64,000 nucleotides of DNA from Alishewanella longhuensis (GCF_014653435.1 NZ_BNAO01000004.1:70402-134401); one strand, 5' to 3'; numbered from the stretch's first letter, positions 18,045-29,154 are shown. Notes: generated by a model from the letters alone, not told the origin. Program-made: numbers and translations.

Positions 18045-19391
18045 TTAGGTTTGGTCTTTTAAATGATGAAAATCAATGGTTTCATCTTTCTCGCCGGCGC
18101 GTGGATTATTGTAGATATCAATATCTAACTCCCCTTCGCTTTTCGCCACAACACAGGAAACCATGGCATCGCCTGTAATATTGACAGCAGTTCTGGTCAT
18201 ATCCAGTAAGCGATCGACGCCAATAATCAGTGCGATGCCTTCTACTGGCAAACCAACTTGTTGTAATACCATGGCCAGCATAATTAAACCCACGCCCGGT
18301 ACACCTGCTGTGCCAATAGAGGCAAGGGTTGCGGTAAGAATAACCATCAGAAAATCGGTTAAGGTCAGATCAACCCCAAATACCTGAGCAATAAACACGG
18401 TTGCAACACCCTGCATAATAGCAGTGCCATCCATATTAATGGTCGCACCTAACGGGACGGTGAACGAGCTAATGCTGTTATTGACACCGAGTTTTTTGTT
18501 AACGGTTTCCATAGTAACGGGTAAGGTGGCATTACTACTTGAGGTACTAAAACCAAATAGCGCGGCATCCCGCATTTTTTTCAGAAAGATAATGGGGTTT
18601 AAACCGCTGAGTGCTTTTAACAACACCGGGTAAACGACCAGGCCGTGTATTATCAATACCGTAAGCACAACTAAAAAGTACTTTAATAAGCTGGCAATAG
18701 TGGTAAAACCTAACGTAGTGAAGAGTTTTGCCATTAAAAAGAACACCCCATAAGGCGCCAGGTTCATTAATAAGGTCACTAACTTCATAATAACCTCATT
18801 AAAATCGCTAAACATCGCGGCGATGCGCTCACCGGTTTTACCGGATAAAGCAACAGCTAAACCAAATAATACGGCAAACACAATAATTTGCAGCATATTG
18901 CCTGATGCCATGGATTGGATAGGGTTATTTGGGAAGATATTAATAAACACCTGCGCTAAGGTCGGTGCAGAGCTCACGTCGTAAGTTGCATCGCTTTGCA
19001 TATCAACACCGACGCCCGGCCCGATCAATAGGGCGGCGGCGATGGCAAAGCTAATAGCGATAGCGGTGGTAATTAGGTAGAGGCCAATCGATTTACCACC
19101 TAAGCGGCCCAGTTTAGAGGTATCAGACAGCGAGCAGGTACCACAAACTAGCGAAACAAAAACGAGCGGCACCACCAGCATTCGTAAGCTGGCAATAAAA
19201 ATCTCACCACCGACATGGAAGATGCCATCAACAAAAAAGGCTTTTAGCGGAATGCTTAAACCCAGTAAGGATAAATGGCGCTCATCTGCGCCGGCCAGCA
19301 GCATTTGAAAGAAAAATCCCACCGCGATACCTGCGGTCATACCAATAACAATACGTAAGGTTAGGCTAAGTTTTTTATTCGATGTGGTCAT
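18045..19391 (-). CDS. Dicarboxylate/amino acid:cation symporter (DAACS family)
   Basis: A 448-residue inner-membrane transporter of the GltP/DctA/SstT superfamily, moving glutamate, aspartate or C4-dicarboxylates with H+ or Na+. It has eight helices and two re-entrant hairpins. HP1 carries the serine-rich SSSNATLP. TM7 carries the cation site in NMDGTA. HP2 includes GTAGVPG, and TM8 includes the DRLLDMTRTAVNITGD signature with substrate-binding Asp, Arg and Asn. The Arg in TM8 favours acidic substrates. Exact substrate cannot be fixed from sequence. Confidence 0.92.
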   Translation of the reverse strand: MTTSNKKLSLTLRIVIGMTAGIAVGFFFQMLLAGADERHLSLLGLSIPLKAFFVDGIFHVGGEIFIASLRMLVVPLVFVSLVCGTCSLSDTSKLGRLGGKSIGLYLITTAIAISFAIAAALLIGPGVGVDMQSDATYDVSSAPTLAQVFINIFPNNPIQSMASGNMLQIIVFAVLFGLAVALSGKTGERIAAMFSDFNEVIMKLVTLLMNLAPYGVFFLMAKLFTTLGFTTIASLLKYFLVVLTVLIIHGLVVYPVLLKALSGLNPIIFLKKMRDAALFGFSTSSSNATLPVTMETVNKKLGVNNSISSFTVPLGATINMDGTAIMQGVATVFIAQVFGVDLTLTDFLMVILTATLASIGTAGVPGVGLIMLAMVLQQVGLPVEGIALIIGVDRLLDMTRTAVNITGDAMVSCVVAKSEGELDIDIYNNPRAGEKDETIDFHHLKDQT

Positions 19392-19558
19392 AAATAATAG
19401 TATTCAGAGCTATTCCAAGGTCCCAAGAGTATCAGTTTGTTCGCTAAGAGGGCAGTATGATAATAATTTTTTTTAATTTAGCTGTGCCAGCTGGATAATT
19501 AATGGTTTAAGATACAGAATTAGTATAATTATATATAAAAACGCTAGGGAGAGTTTTC

Positions 19559-22500
19559 ATGCGATTAATCCAGCACTTTCTGATTGGATTCTTCAGTTTA
19601 GCTTTGACTGCATGTGGTGGCGGGGGAACACTAGAGAGCGGTGGTAATAACGGGGGATCGACAACTCCAGATAATTACACCCTAAGTCTTACTCTATTAA
19701 ACGCAAACGGGGAGGAAGTTCGCCAAATTACTACTGCAGAACCAGGCAAACTCAGAGCGACATTGCGTAGAAACGGTCAACCATATGCAAATCAGCTAAT
19801 ACGTTTCTCTTTAGACGGTAGCGTTGGTTTGTTTTCTCCTTCCGACGGGTCAGCAAGGACGAATCAAAACGGTATTGCCGAAATACAACTTCAAGCTGGT
19901 GGGCAGTCGGGTTCTGCTCAAGTTATTGCCAGGTTTGAAGTATCGAGTAGCCAAGTTATTACCTCAACCCCATTTGTGTTCGATGCAATCGTCTCTGGCG
20001 GTTTAGCAGCGGAGCTTTCTGTTCGGTTATTAAAGCATGATGGAACTGCAACACGAGAAGTTTCTCATTTCGCCCCTGCCATCGCAGAGGCGAGACTAAT
20101 AATCGATGACGAGCCCGCTGCGTTTCAATTGATTAATTTTCAGCTGGGCTCGTTAGGTATACTGAACCCTCAAAATGGTACAGCCATGACCGATGTCAAC
20201 GGTATTGCCCGGGTTGATTTGATCGCTGGCTCGGAAGCGGGGGCTGGCACCTTAACAGCAGTTTTTGCTCCAACATCAAATCAAACAGTAACCGCTGCGC
20301 CATATGTATTTACGACTGCTGGTGATACGCCTGTCCAGGGAGATCAAATGGCATTTACTATTTCTCTAAACATGAAGGATCAGGCTGGAAATACCATTAA
20401 TCAGGTGTCTAATGCAACACCAGGCGTTATTACGGCACTCGTTAGAAATAGTGTTGGACAACCCGTTACGAATGGAGTTGTATCTTTTAATTCTACTCTC
20501 GGACGTATACAGCCTGCTTTTGGTACCGCTTTGACGAATGCCAATGGTGAAGCATCAATTACTATTACTGCAGGCACTATTGCTGGAGCCGGACGTGTTG
20601 AAGCCAGATATGAAGGCGTGACACAGGGGCTAGGCTTTGTGTCTGCAGGGGACGAGGTGATTAGCCCGTTTTTATTGACATTGGCGTTAAAGGATAACAG
20701 TGGTAGTGATATACGCTCGGTTTCTAGATTACAGCCTGGCGTTGTAACTGCAGTTCTTACCCGCAATGGAAATGTTGTTCCTAACCAATTGGTAACGTTT
20801 TCGTTGAGTTCTGAAATTGGACAGATTTCACCTGTCAGCGGCACTGCAAGGACTGACGAGCAAGGTGTAGCTGAGGTTAGTTTATTAGCTGGGCAAACGG
20901 CTGGTGCGGGTCAGATTAATGCTATTGCAGTTACTGCAAACGGGAATGTTTCTGCACTGCCTTTTGTGTTTGATTCTTTGGGAGACGATCGGGTCGTAGC
21001 AGGAATAAGCTTGAGTTTGTTAGATGCGTCAGGTCAGCTGGTACGGCATGTTTCCTATGCTTCTCCTGGGAGCTTGCAAGCTCTCGTGACCGAAAATGGC
21101 GTGCCAGCGCCGTTCCGTGTCGTAACGTTTACCGTATCCGGTGCTGGTGAAGTGAATCCGACCAGTGGCCGGGCAATGACAGATGCTGATGGTATTGCCC
21201 GGATAGATTTACGCGCAGGGTTTATAACCGGAGCCGGTGAAGCGGTTGCGCAGTTTACCAACAGTGAAGGTGCTGACATTGTTTCCAATGCGTTTGCCTT
21301 TACCTCTGCAGGTGATACACCCGTGCCGGGAACGGATCCAGACTTTACAATTAATCTGGTGCTCACAGATACCGCTGGGACGGTGATTAACGAGATCTCG
21401 CAAGCAACACCGGGTGTAGTTATGGCGACAGTGCTGGATAAAGCTGGTGCACCAATGGTAAATCAGGTGGTTAATTTCAGCAGCACCTTAGGACGCATTC
21501 AACCGGCGTTTGGTACTGCACTGACCAATTCTCAGGGTGAGGCGCGCATTCGTCTTACCGCCGGTACCATTGAAGGTGCTGGTACGGTGACCGCGCGTTA
21601 TCAGGGAGTGGAGCAAAATATTAGTTTCAGAACGCAGGGTAATGAGATCATTAGTCAGTACCTTTTGACGTTGGAGATGCGCGATGGTAACGGTGGTCTG
21701 TCTAGAAGCGTAAGCAAAGATAATCAAGGCGAACTGAGAGCTGTATTAACCTTTGATGGTATTGTTCTTTCTAATCAGTTAATCACTTTTGAACTTGCAA
21801 ATGAGGTGGGGGAACTCATTCCTTCAATTGGTACTGCTCGTACAGATGACAACGGTTTGGCGGTGATCAGATTGTTTGCTGGTGCTGTTCCAGGGGCAGG
21901 AATGGTTACTGCGACTTACGAGGCGGCTAACGAAACCGTAGTTTCACTACCCTATGTGTTTGAATCTACTGGCGATCAGTCGGCAGAAACTATTATTACA
22001 GCTCAAGTTGTCGACAATATTATTGACAACAATGAAGTACGCGATGTAGACAATGCTAATCCGCGCAAAGTCAAAGTGACACTAACCCAAGGTGGTGTAG
22101 CGGCGGCATATAAACTTGTGACTGTGCAGGCGCAATTTAGCGGTGTCATCAACCCAACCAGTGGCCGGGCGATGACGGATCAAACTGGTATTGCGTATGT
22201 AGATTTACGCACTGGCAGCGTTCCAGGGGCAGGGGAGGTTATTGCAACCTTTACTACCGATGCGGGTGTAGTTTTGTCTAGTGAACCTTTTGCTTTCCAA
22301 AATGCCGGTGATGCGCCACCACTTGGTACATCACCCGATTTCAGTATTGACCTTCGACTGATCTCCGCTGCTACAAACAATGACACCAGTGAGGTGAGTG
22401 CAAGTAGTCCTGGCCAGATTGTTGCGACAGTTAGTGATAAAGATGGGCAGCTTGTCGTTGGTAAAGTCGTTAGTTTCTCTACGACATTGGGTAATCTGCG

Positions 22501-24832
22501 TCCTGCTGTGGGGACTGCTCTCACTAATAATCTGGGTGAAGCACGTATCACCTTGGCTGCAGGCACTGCAGAAGGTGCCGGTAATATAACGGCGCAGTTT
22601 GAAGGTGTTTCTGAATTGATTGGCTTCTATACCCGTGGTGATGAAGTTGATCCGAATCAGATAAATGCTGCAGTTAACTTCAGATTATTAACTAACTGTC
22701 CTGCCGATTTTAGAACATTACGTAACCCGGCGTTATGTACTGAAACAACCAGCATTTCTGCAGAACAGCCAGGCATTCTGTTTATAGAGGTAACCCGCCA
22801 AGGATCCAATACACCAATTGAACAAACCTTGGTTTCTGCGGTTACGACTCTTGGCACGATCAGCCCTAGAACGGGGACAGCTATTACAGACAGTAATGGT
22901 GTTGCCTTGTTAGATCTGGTTGCCGGACGCGATGTCGGTGCCGGTGAAGTCACTGTTAGCGTCGTTAATGCTAGTAGAACTAAAGCCTTTGAAATCGGTG
23001 CCGTAGATGTTGAAATCGTTGTGAGTTCTAGTCTCGCTGCTAATCAAACGCTGGCAGCAGGATCCACCGCGCTTATTACGGTTGACATCTCTCGTAATGG
23101 TGCTCCATATATGCCGCCATTGGGTGTCGAGTTTACTTCTGGCTGTGTGCAGGCTGGGTTAGCTGTGATTGATGAGGCAGTTACCAGTATAGGTGGTATT
23201 GCACGTTCTACTTATCGGGCTGCTGGCTGCGTGGGTTCAGATTTGATAACTGCTACCGTGATCACCGGCGGTAATACTGTAAGTGGCTTCGTAACTGTTG
23301 CAGTCTCCGAAGCAGCCTTGGGTTCAATTGAATTCCTGGACGTTTCTGCACCGGTTATTGCGCTAAAAGGTACCGGTGGTGCAGATCGTACTGAGACCTC
23401 TGTTGTCAGATTCCGCCTAGTTGATGCAAACGGGAATCCGGTTGCCGGCAGAGAAGTCGAATTTAGTTTAAGTACTAGTGTCGGCGGTATCGAGTTGGCA
23501 CAAGCAGCAGGCTTTACTAATATCGATGGTACTGTGCAAACTATAGTTCGTTCTGGATTTGTGCCAACGCCAATTCGGGTTATCGCTCGCAGCGAACAAA
23601 CTATTTCAGGTGCAACGGTTTTGGTGACTGCACCTTCCGATGTGATGTCGGTCAGTACCGGCTTGGCAGATCAAAATAGCTTCTCTCTGTCACGTTCAGC
23701 CTTTAATGTGCATGCATTGGACTTTGATGGTAGTGAGGTTGATGTCACGGTATTCTTGGCTGACCACTTCAATAATCCAGTACCAGATGGCACTGCGGTG
23801 AATTTTATCGCTGAAGGTGGTTCTATTGAGCCAAGATGTATCACAGAAAACGGTCGTTGTGCTGTGAAATGGCGTAGCCAGAATCCACGGCCTTTTACTG
23901 CTGAGAATTATGCCAATAGTATTCTCGCCAAATGTGATGGCGGTCGTCCTTGTCCGTTTGGTATCGTGCAAAATGATCTGTCAATTGATAGACCATTGGG
24001 CGGCCGGGCAACGATCACTGCCTACGCTGTAGGTCAGGAATCATTCTCAGATCTAAATGGTAACGGGCGCTTTGATTTCGGTGAATTCTACGCTTCCTAT
24101 GATTTAACCGAGGCTTTTACTGACCATAATGAAGATGGTATCTATGGCGGTAAGAGTTGTGCGGATCCTTCGGATCCTTGCAATCCAGCCAATTCAAAGG
24201 GTGATGAGTTTGAAGAGTTTATTGATTTTAATAGCAATGGCTCCTTTGATGTCGCCAACGGTTTATACAATGGTTTACTGTGTCGTGAAGAGGATGAAGC
24301 AGCAGGGCTTTGCTCACGCGAGTTACTGCATATCTTCCAGAACCAGGAAATCGTAATGTCAGGTGATGAGGCTTACTTCAGGCTCGTCACTTATGCAGCG
24401 GATTGCTCTGCAATTACGGGTATCACCGCAGTCCCGGTTCGAGTGAACAGCGATCCGACTAGCCCGGAGGCGCTCGAAGTTCAAACTGATGCCACTAGCC
24501 GGAAGATGTGTGAAGTGACATCTATCGACCTTGACTCTGCAACTGGTGCTGCCAATGCGTCACTAAGATTGTTCATATCGGATATCTATAACAACCCAAT
24601 GCCAGTTGGAACTGAGGTTTTGGTAAGTTTAGACAACGGAGTGCTGGTTGGTACTAATAGCTTTGTATTCCCTAACACTACAAGCCGTGTACCTGTAAGC
24701 CTATTCTTTGCTGTTACACGTGAGCCAGCTGGTGAGGGCAATAATAGATCTGATGGTTTCCTGTTGATTAGCGTAACGAGTCCATCAGGCTTAGTGAGCT
24801 CGTTGTCAGTACCTGTCTCTGATGACCGTTAG
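19559..24832 (+). CDS. Giant surface lipoprotein with tandem Ig-like (Big_1) repeats
   Basis: 1757 residues. It is an adhesin- or invasin-like protein probably lipid-anchored at the cell surface. The lipobox is ALTAC (Cys19), followed by a glycine-rich linker. About a dozen bacterial Ig-like domains of 100-110 residues follow, each with a P-G start, a GT/GRA-(R/M/L)T(D/N)..G turn and an AG..AG..GAG strand pair. The first nine form three copies of a three-domain cassette (see repeat entries). A different C-terminal region (about 1490-1590) has calcium-loop-like runs: DLNGNGRFDFGE, DHNEDG and DFNSNGSFD. No LPXTG, autotransporter barrel or type I signal is seen. A GGGAGAG site precedes the ATG. 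The binding partner is unknown. Confidence 0.82.
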   Translation: MRLIQHFLIGFFSLALTACGGGGTLESGGNNGGSTTPDNYTLSLTLLNANGEEVRQITTAEPGKLRATLRRNGQPYANQLIRFSLDGSVGLFSPSDGSARTNQNGIAEIQLQAGGQSGSAQVIARFEVSSSQVITSTPFVFDAIVSGGLAAELSVRLLKHDGTATREVSHFAPAIAEARLIIDDEPAAFQLINFQLGSLGILNPQNGTAMTDVNGIARVDLIAGSEAGAGTLTAVFAPTSNQTVTAAPYVFTTAGDTPVQGDQMAFTISLNMKDQAGNTINQVSNATPGVITALVRNSVGQPVTNGVVSFNSTLGRIQPAFGTALTNANGEASITITAGTIAGAGRVEARYEGVTQGLGFVSAGDEVISPFLLTLALKDNSGSDIRSVSRLQPGVVTAVLTRNGNVVPNQLVTFSLSSEIGQISPVSGTARTDEQGVAEVSLLAGQTAGAGQINAIAVTANGNVSALPFVFDSLGDDRVVAGISLSLLDASGQLVRHVSYASPGSLQALVTENGVPAPFRVVTFTVSGAGEVNPTSGRAMTDADGIARIDLRAGFITGAGEAVAQFTNSEGADIVSNAFAFTSAGDTPVPGTDPDFTINLVLTDTAGTVINEISQATPGVVMATVLDKAGAPMVNQVVNFSSTLGRIQPAFGTALTNSQGEARIRLTAGTIEGAGTVTARYQGVEQNISFRTQGNEIISQYLLTLEMRDGNGGLSRSVSKDNQGELRAVLTFDGIVLSNQLITFELANEVGELIPSIGTARTDDNGLAVIRLFAGAVPGAGMVTATYEAANETVVSLPYVFESTGDQSAETIITAQVVDNIIDNNEVRDVDNANPRKVKVTLTQGGVAAAYKLVTVQAQFSGVINPTSGRAMTDQTGIAYVDLRTGSVPGAGEVIATFTTDAGVVLSSEPFAFQNAGDAPPLGTSPDFSIDLRLISAATNNDTSEVSASSPGQIVATVSDKDGQLVVGKVVSFSTTLGNLRPAVGTALTNNLGEARITLAAGTAEGAGNITAQFEGVSELIGFYTRGDEVDPNQINAAVNFRLLTNCPADFRTLRNPALCTETTSISAEQPGILFIEVTRQGSNTPIEQTLVSAVTTLGTISPRTGTAITDSNGVALLDLVAGRDVGAGEVTVSVVNASRTKAFEIGAVDVEIVVSSSLAANQTLAAGSTALITVDISRNGAPYMPPLGVEFTSGCVQAGLAVIDEAVTSIGGIARSTYRAAGCVGSDLITATVITGGNTVSGFVTVAVSEAALGSIEFLDVSAPVIALKGTGGADRTETSVVRFRLVDANGNPVAGREVEFSLSTSVGGIELAQAAGFTNIDGTVQTIVRSGFVPTPIRVIARSEQTISGATVLVTAPSDVMSVSTGLADQNSFSLSRSAFNVHALDFDGSEVDVTVFLADHFNNPVPDGTAVNFIAEGGSIEPRCITENGRCAVKWRSQNPRPFTAENYANSILAKCDGGRPCPFGIVQNDLSIDRPLGGRATITAYAVGQESFSDLNGNGRFDFGEFYASYDLTEAFTDHNEDGIYGGKSCADPSDPCNPANSKGDEFEEFIDFNSNGSFDVANGLYNGLLCREEDEAAGLCSRELLHIFQNQEIVMSGDEAYFRLVTYAADCSAITGITAVPVRVNSDPTSPEALEVQTDATSRKMCEVTSIDLDSATGAANASLRLFISDIYNNPMPVGTEVLVSLDNGVLVGTNSFVFPNTTSRVPVSLFFAVTREPAGEGNNRSDGFLLISVTSPSGLVSSLSVPVSDDR
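19673..20659 (+). repeat. Higher-order three-domain cassette, copy 1 (Ig domains 1-3)
   Basis: About 987 bp encoding three Ig-like domains whose turn motifs read SARTN, GTAMTD and GTALTN in that order. The same A-B-C order recurs in copies 2 and 3. This copy is the most diverged at its start. Confidence 0.75.
20660..21649 (+). repeat. Higher-order three-domain cassette, copy 2 (Ig domains 4-6)
   Basis: 990 bp, 330 codons, with turn motifs GTARTD, GRAMTD and GTALTN. Its third domain shares the run STLGRIQPAFGTALTN exactly with the third domain of copy 1. This shows that the unit of duplication was three domains, not one. Confidence 0.78.
21650..22648 (+). repeat. Higher-order three-domain cassette, copy 3 (Ig domains 7-9)
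   Basis: About 999 bp with turn motifs GTARTD, GRAMTD and GTALTN. The second domain shares NPTSGRAMTD with that of copy 2, and the third reads TTLGNLRPAVGTALTN. Later domains no longer follow the cassette. Confidence 0.75.
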
Positions 24833-24858
24833 TTAAGGTAGCGTGCTCTGAAACATAT

Positions 24859-24889
24859 AAAAACCCCTGAGCCAGCTCAGGGGTTTTTC
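24859..24889. terminator. Bidirectional terminator between the giant lipoprotein gene and astB
   Basis: Perfect 14-bp arms AAAAACCCCTGAGC and its complement with a 2-base loop. A-run and T-run flanks make it work for both convergent genes. Confidence 0.9.
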
Positions 24890-24938
24890 TTTTGCAGAGT
24901 TTAGAGCATTAAACAGCTGTTAACTCATCTTCTAAATA

Positions 24939-26279
24939 CTAGCGTTGAAAACTATAAACAGACCCTAGCTGCATGATCTGTGTTAATTCGTCCAAGGCTG
25001 TGCGCGATTCAATCAACAGCTGCGGATCGGCTAAATCTGCTTCTGTTAATCTGTCACGATAATGCTTGTCTACCCAATTGTTAAGAGTGACAAATAACTG
25101 TTCGCTCATTAACACCGCAGGGTTAACCGCGGCACGCTCTTGCTCATTTAGTACTACCCGTAAACGTAAACAGGCTGGTCCGCCACCATTTTGCATACTT
25201 TGTTTTACATCGAAGTATTTCACTTCTTTTATAGGGGTGTTCTGCTGACATAACTCTGTTAGGTAGCGATAGACACCAGCATGTTCCTGACATTCGGTAG
25301 GTGCAATAATCACCATGTCGTCATTAGGTAAATTGATCAATTGAGTGTTAAATAAATAGGTGCTGATGGCATCCGCTACCGACACTTGTTTATCCGCAAC
25401 TTCAATAAAATGTAGTGGCGAGGCGTCACCAAATTTGCGTTGAATTTCCTGCAAGCCTTGTTGCTTGTTTAAAAATGCGTGCTCATGAAAAAACAAGACA
25501 TTTCTATTGCCTACGGCAATAACATCATTGTGAAAAACACCTTGATCAATCACCGCAGGGTTTTGTTGTAAGAACACGGTATTGCTCTCTGTTAAACCGT
25601 GTAACCTGGCAATAGCCTGACTCGCTTCCAGCGTTTGGCGCGCGGGAAAGCGCTGTGGTGCCGGCTTGCTGCTATCAAAGGCATAGCGACCATATACGAA
25701 GAGTTCTACGCCATTTTTCGCATAGTCGCTGCAAAGTCTCGTATGATTAGCAGCGCCCTCGTCACCAAAATGATCGTTATCAGGCAGGTGCTGATGGTGC
25801 GCAAAATACTGATTATTGGCAAACATGGCCTGTAGAATTCGCCCGGTGGTACTGGGTTCTAATGAGCGGTGATACTTATTGGTTAAGTTTGCCGGGGTGA
25901 AATGCACCCTACCATCTGCCGCATCAGCACTGGGTGATACCGTAGCCGCGTTTGCTGTCCACATACTGGACGCAGAGCAGACCGCTCGATAAATCTCTGG
26001 CGCTTTGCTGGCGGCACTTTGCATCACTTCTGCGTCTGAACCAGTAAAGCCCAGGCGGCGTAAAGCACTAATATCGGGTCTTTCTTGTGGTGCCAGCACG
26101 CCTTGTACCATACCAAGATCGTGCAGCGCTTTCATTTTCTGCAAACCTTGCTTAGCGGCTTGCTTTGGGCTTGAATGATTACGGGCATTGTTTAGCGAGG
26201 CAACGTTACCTAGCGACAAACCTGCATAGTTGTGTGTTGGGCCAACTAAGCCGTCGAAATTTGCTTCATAAGCTTTCAT
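24939..26279 (-). CDS. astB: N-succinylarginine dihydrolase
   Basis: A 446-residue enzyme of the arginine succinyltransferase pathway. It splits N2-succinylarginine into succinylornithine, CO2 and two ammonia. The N-terminus ([18 protein letters not shown]), the HFTPANL stretch, [12 protein letters not shown] and the [12 protein letters not shown] segment with the nucleophilic cysteine all match the family. Length matches the E. coli protein (447). The other ast genes are not beside it, so the pathway is either dispersed or encoded elsewhere. Confidence 0.95.
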   Translation of the reverse strand: MKAYEANFDGLVGPTHNYAGLSLGNVASLNNARNHSSPKQAAKQGLQKMKALHDLGMVQGVLAPQERPDISALRRLGFTGSDAEVMQSAASKAPEIYRAVCSASSMWTANAATVSPSADAADGRVHFTPANLTNKYHRSLEPSTTGRILQAMFANNQYFAHHQHLPDNDHFGDEGAANHTRLCSDYAKNGVELFVYGRYAFDSSKPAPQRFPARQTLEASQAIARLHGLTESNTVFLQQNPAVIDQGVFHNDVIAVGNRNVLFFHEHAFLNKQQGLQEIQRKFGDASPLHFIEVADKQVSVADAISTYLFNTQLINLPNDDMVIIAPTECQEHAGVYRYLTELCQQNTPIKEVKYFDVKQSMQNGGGPACLRLRVVLNEQERAAVNPAVLMSEQLFVTLNNWVDKHYRDRLTEADLADPQLLIESRTALDELTQIMQLGSVYSFQR

Positions 26280-26500
26280 TTATATTATCCTTATCTGTTG
26301 CGACACTGTTTTTGTTATTTTTCCGGCCGCGAGATGTTATGCTTCATTTTTTTGAGTAGTGATTGGCCAAACTCAACGAAAAAGCAGGCCAAAAGGCATA
26401 ATAATCAACTTATGCTCTTGTCACAACTGCGGTTTGCGGATATACGTTTAAAAAGGGCGCTAAACTGATAGCGTTGGATTAAGGGATCTTTGGGTTAAAA

Positions 26501-29086
26501 ATGGCGAAATCACTGGTAATAGTCGAATCACCGGCAAAAGCAAAAACCATCAATAAATATCTGGGTAACGACTTTATCGTCAAATCCAGTGTTGGGCATA
26601 TCCGGGATCTGCCAACGAGCAGTACCAAAGATAAAACCAAAACTGCAGATAAAACGCTCAGCAAAGAGCAAAAAGAATATCAAGCCTTGGTTGATCGCAT
26701 GGGTATTGACCCTGCCAACGGTTGGAAAGCCCGATACGAAATTCTACCTGGCAAAGAAAAAGTCGTAAAAGAACTAAAGGCACTGGCAGAAAAAGCGGAC
26801 ACCGTTTATCTGGCAACGGACTTAGACCGTGAAGGAGAGGCCATTGCCTGGCACTTACGCGAAATTATTGGCGGCGATGACGCTAAGTTTAAGCGGGTAG
26901 TGTTTAACGAAATCACCAAAAATGCTATTACTCAGGCTTTCCATGAGCCAGGCCAATTAAATCTGGATCAAGTTGATGCCCAGCAAGCGCGCCGTTTTTT
27001 AGACCGGGTAGTGGGCTTTATGGTATCGCCCTTGCTTTGGAAAAAAGTTGCTCGTGGTTTGTCTGCTGGCCGGGTGCAGTCAGTTGCGGTAAGGCTGGTG
27101 GTAGAGCGTGAGCGCGAAATAAAAGCCTTTGTACCAGAAGAATACTGGACTATTGATGCCGATACGCTAACGCAGACGAAGCAGCCATTGCAGCTAGCGG
27201 TACAAAAATATTTAGGCAAAACCTTCAACCCGATAAACAAAGCTGAGGCAGATAACGCCCTGGCTGCGCTAAAAGCCGCTGAATACAAAGTCGTCGAGCG
27301 GGAAGATAAGCCTAGCAGTAGTAAGCCGCAAGCGCCTTTTATAACCTCTACCTTACAGCAAGCGGCCAGTACTCGTTTGGGCTATGGGGTAAAGAAAACC
27401 ATGATGTTGGCACAACGCTTATACGAGGCTGGTCACATCACCTATATGCGTACCGACTCGACTAATTTAAGTGCTGAAGCCGTGGCAAATTGCCGCGATT
27501 ATATTGCCACAAAATTTGGTCAGGCTTACTTGCCTGCTGAACCACTAAGCTATGGCAGTAAAGCGAATGCGCAAGAAGCGCACGAAGCGGTGCGCCCGTC
27601 AGATGTAACGGTATTAGCCTCAGACCTTGGCGATATGGAGCAAGACGCCCGTAAGCTGTACGAGCTTATTTGGCGCCAGTTTGTAGCCTGTCAAATGCCA
27701 CCTGCGCTGTATGATGTGACGAATATCACTGTAGCCGCTGCCGATTATGAATTAAAAGCTAAAGGACGCGTATTGCGCTTTGATGGTTGGACTAAGGTGC
27801 AACCGGCCATTAAACGCAAAGGCGATGAGGAAAATGAATTACCTGACGTAAAAGCTGGTGAGCCGCTAAAACTGCAAGACTTAACAGCCGCTCAGCACTT
27901 CACTAAGCCGCCGGCGCGTTTTAGCGAAGCCAGTTTGGTGAAAGAGTTAGAAAAACGCGGTATAGGACGCCCCTCAACCTATGCGGCTATTATTTCGACC
28001 ATTCAAGAGCGCGGCTATGTGCGGGTTGAAAACAAACGGTTCTATGCTGAGAAAATGGGCGAAATTGTTACCGACCGCCTGGTAGAGAATTTTGATGATT
28101 TGATGAACTATGACTTTACCGCCAATATGGAACTTAAGCTGGATGATATCGCCAAAGGGCAGCTAAGCTGGCGTAAAGAATTGGATCAATTCTATCAGGG
28201 CTTTAGTGGTAAGTTAAAAACCGCAGAATTGGAACCAGAACAAGGTGGTATGCGCGTTAACCAATTCGTTTTAACGGATATCGCCTGTCCTACCTGTGGC
28301 CGACAAATGGGTATTAGAACCGCATCTACCGGCGTATTCCTTGGCTGTTCCGGCTATAACCTGCCACCGAAAGAACGTTGTACTACAACCATGAATTTGG
28401 TGTCTGGCGAAGAGGCTGTTAATGTTGCCGATGAAGAGCTGGAAACTGAAGTTTTACGCCATAAAAAACGCTGTAGCAAGTGCGGTACCGCTATGGACAG
28501 CTATCTGATTGATGAGCATCGTAAGTTGCATGTTTGCGGCAATAACCCGCAGTGTGATGGTTACTCGGTGGAAGAGGGTAGCTTTAAGTTAAAAGGCTAT
28601 GAAGGCCCGGAAATTGAATGCGATAAATGCGGTGCGCAGATGCAGTTAAAATCGGGGCGCTTTGGTAAGTACTTTGGCTGTACCAACAGTGATTGTAAAA
28701 ATACCCGTAAGCTACTACGCAGCGGGGAAGCCGCACCACCAAAAGAAGACCCGGTACATTTACCTGAGCTGAAGTGCGAAAAATCAGATACCTATTTTGT
28801 GCTTCGTGATGGTGCTGCAGGCTTATTTTTGGCGGCGGCTACTTTCCCTAAATCGCGGGAAACCCGGGCACCGCTGGTCAGTGAGTTAAAACGTTATCGT
28901 GAACTATTATCACCGAAGTTTTATTATTTGGCGGATGCGCCTGTTGCTGATCCGGCGGGTAATCCTACTATTGTGCGCTGGAGCCGTAAAACCAAGCAGC
29001 AATACGTGATGACTGAAAAAGACGGTAAAGCTACCGGCTGGTCAGCCTGGTATGAACAAGGGCGCTGGGTGGTAACCGACAAGTAA
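26501..29086 (+). CDS. topA: DNA topoisomerase I
   Basis: An 861-residue type IA topoisomerase that relaxes negative supercoils in the cytoplasm. It opens with the Toprim domain ([13 protein letters not shown], then the acidic [13 protein letters not shown]). The catalytic tyrosine is Tyr315 in [12 protein letters not shown]. The C-terminus has several four-cysteine zinc ribbons (from about residue 595, CPTCGRQMG) and a final basic region that binds RNA polymerase in E. coli. Length matches the E. coli enzyme (865). It stands alone, with a hairpin terminator. Confidence 0.97.
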   Translation: MAKSLVIVESPAKAKTINKYLGNDFIVKSSVGHIRDLPTSSTKDKTKTADKTLSKEQKEYQALVDRMGIDPANGWKARYEILPGKEKVVKELKALAEKADTVYLATDLDREGEAIAWHLREIIGGDDAKFKRVVFNEITKNAITQAFHEPGQLNLDQVDAQQARRFLDRVVGFMVSPLLWKKVARGLSAGRVQSVAVRLVVEREREIKAFVPEEYWTIDADTLTQTKQPLQLAVQKYLGKTFNPINKAEADNALAALKAAEYKVVEREDKPSSSKPQAPFITSTLQQAASTRLGYGVKKTMMLAQRLYEAGHITYMRTDSTNLSAEAVANCRDYIATKFGQAYLPAEPLSYGSKANAQEAHEAVRPSDVTVLASDLGDMEQDARKLYELIWRQFVACQMPPALYDVTNITVAAADYELKAKGRVLRFDGWTKVQPAIKRKGDEENELPDVKAGEPLKLQDLTAAQHFTKPPARFSEASLVKELEKRGIGRPSTYAAIISTIQERGYVRVENKRFYAEKMGEIVTDRLVENFDDLMNYDFTANMELKLDDIAKGQLSWRKELDQFYQGFSGKLKTAELEPEQGGMRVNQFVLTDIACPTCGRQMGIRTASTGVFLGCSGYNLPPKERCTTTMNLVSGEEAVNVADEELETEVLRHKKRCSKCGTAMDSYLIDEHRKLHVCGNNPQCDGYSVEEGSFKLKGYEGPEIECDKCGAQMQLKSGRFGKYFGCTNSDCKNTRKLLRSGEAAPPKEDPVHLPELKCEKSDTYFVLRDGAAGLFLAAATFPKSRETRAPLVSELKRYRELLSPKFYYLADAPVADPAGNPTIVRWSRKTKQQYVMTEKDGKATGWSAWYEQGRWVVTDK

Positions 29087-29105
29087 ATAACTGGTGTTTG
29101 ATGCG

Positions 29106-29136
29106 GCGGATAGTGTGAGATAACTATCCGCTTTAA
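29106..29136 (+). terminator. Terminator after topA
   Basis: Perfect 9-bp arms GCGGATAGT/ACTATCCGC (29106-29114 and 29123-29131), followed by TTTAAT. Confidence 0.65.
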
Positions 29137-29154
29137 TAGGTTAACCAGCTGGTA

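Noticed and set aside
20401..20844. Long reverse-strand frames within the giant lipoprotein gene (also at 21055-21366 and 22180-22566)
   Set aside because: They recur at equivalent places of the Ig repeats, so they are by-products of the repeat's codon pattern, not genes.
24160..24185. Short repeated GGATCCTTC-GGATCCTT within the lipoprotein gene as a possible mobile-element scar
   Set aside because: It encodes a simple acidic DPSDP stretch in frame with no flanking duplication.
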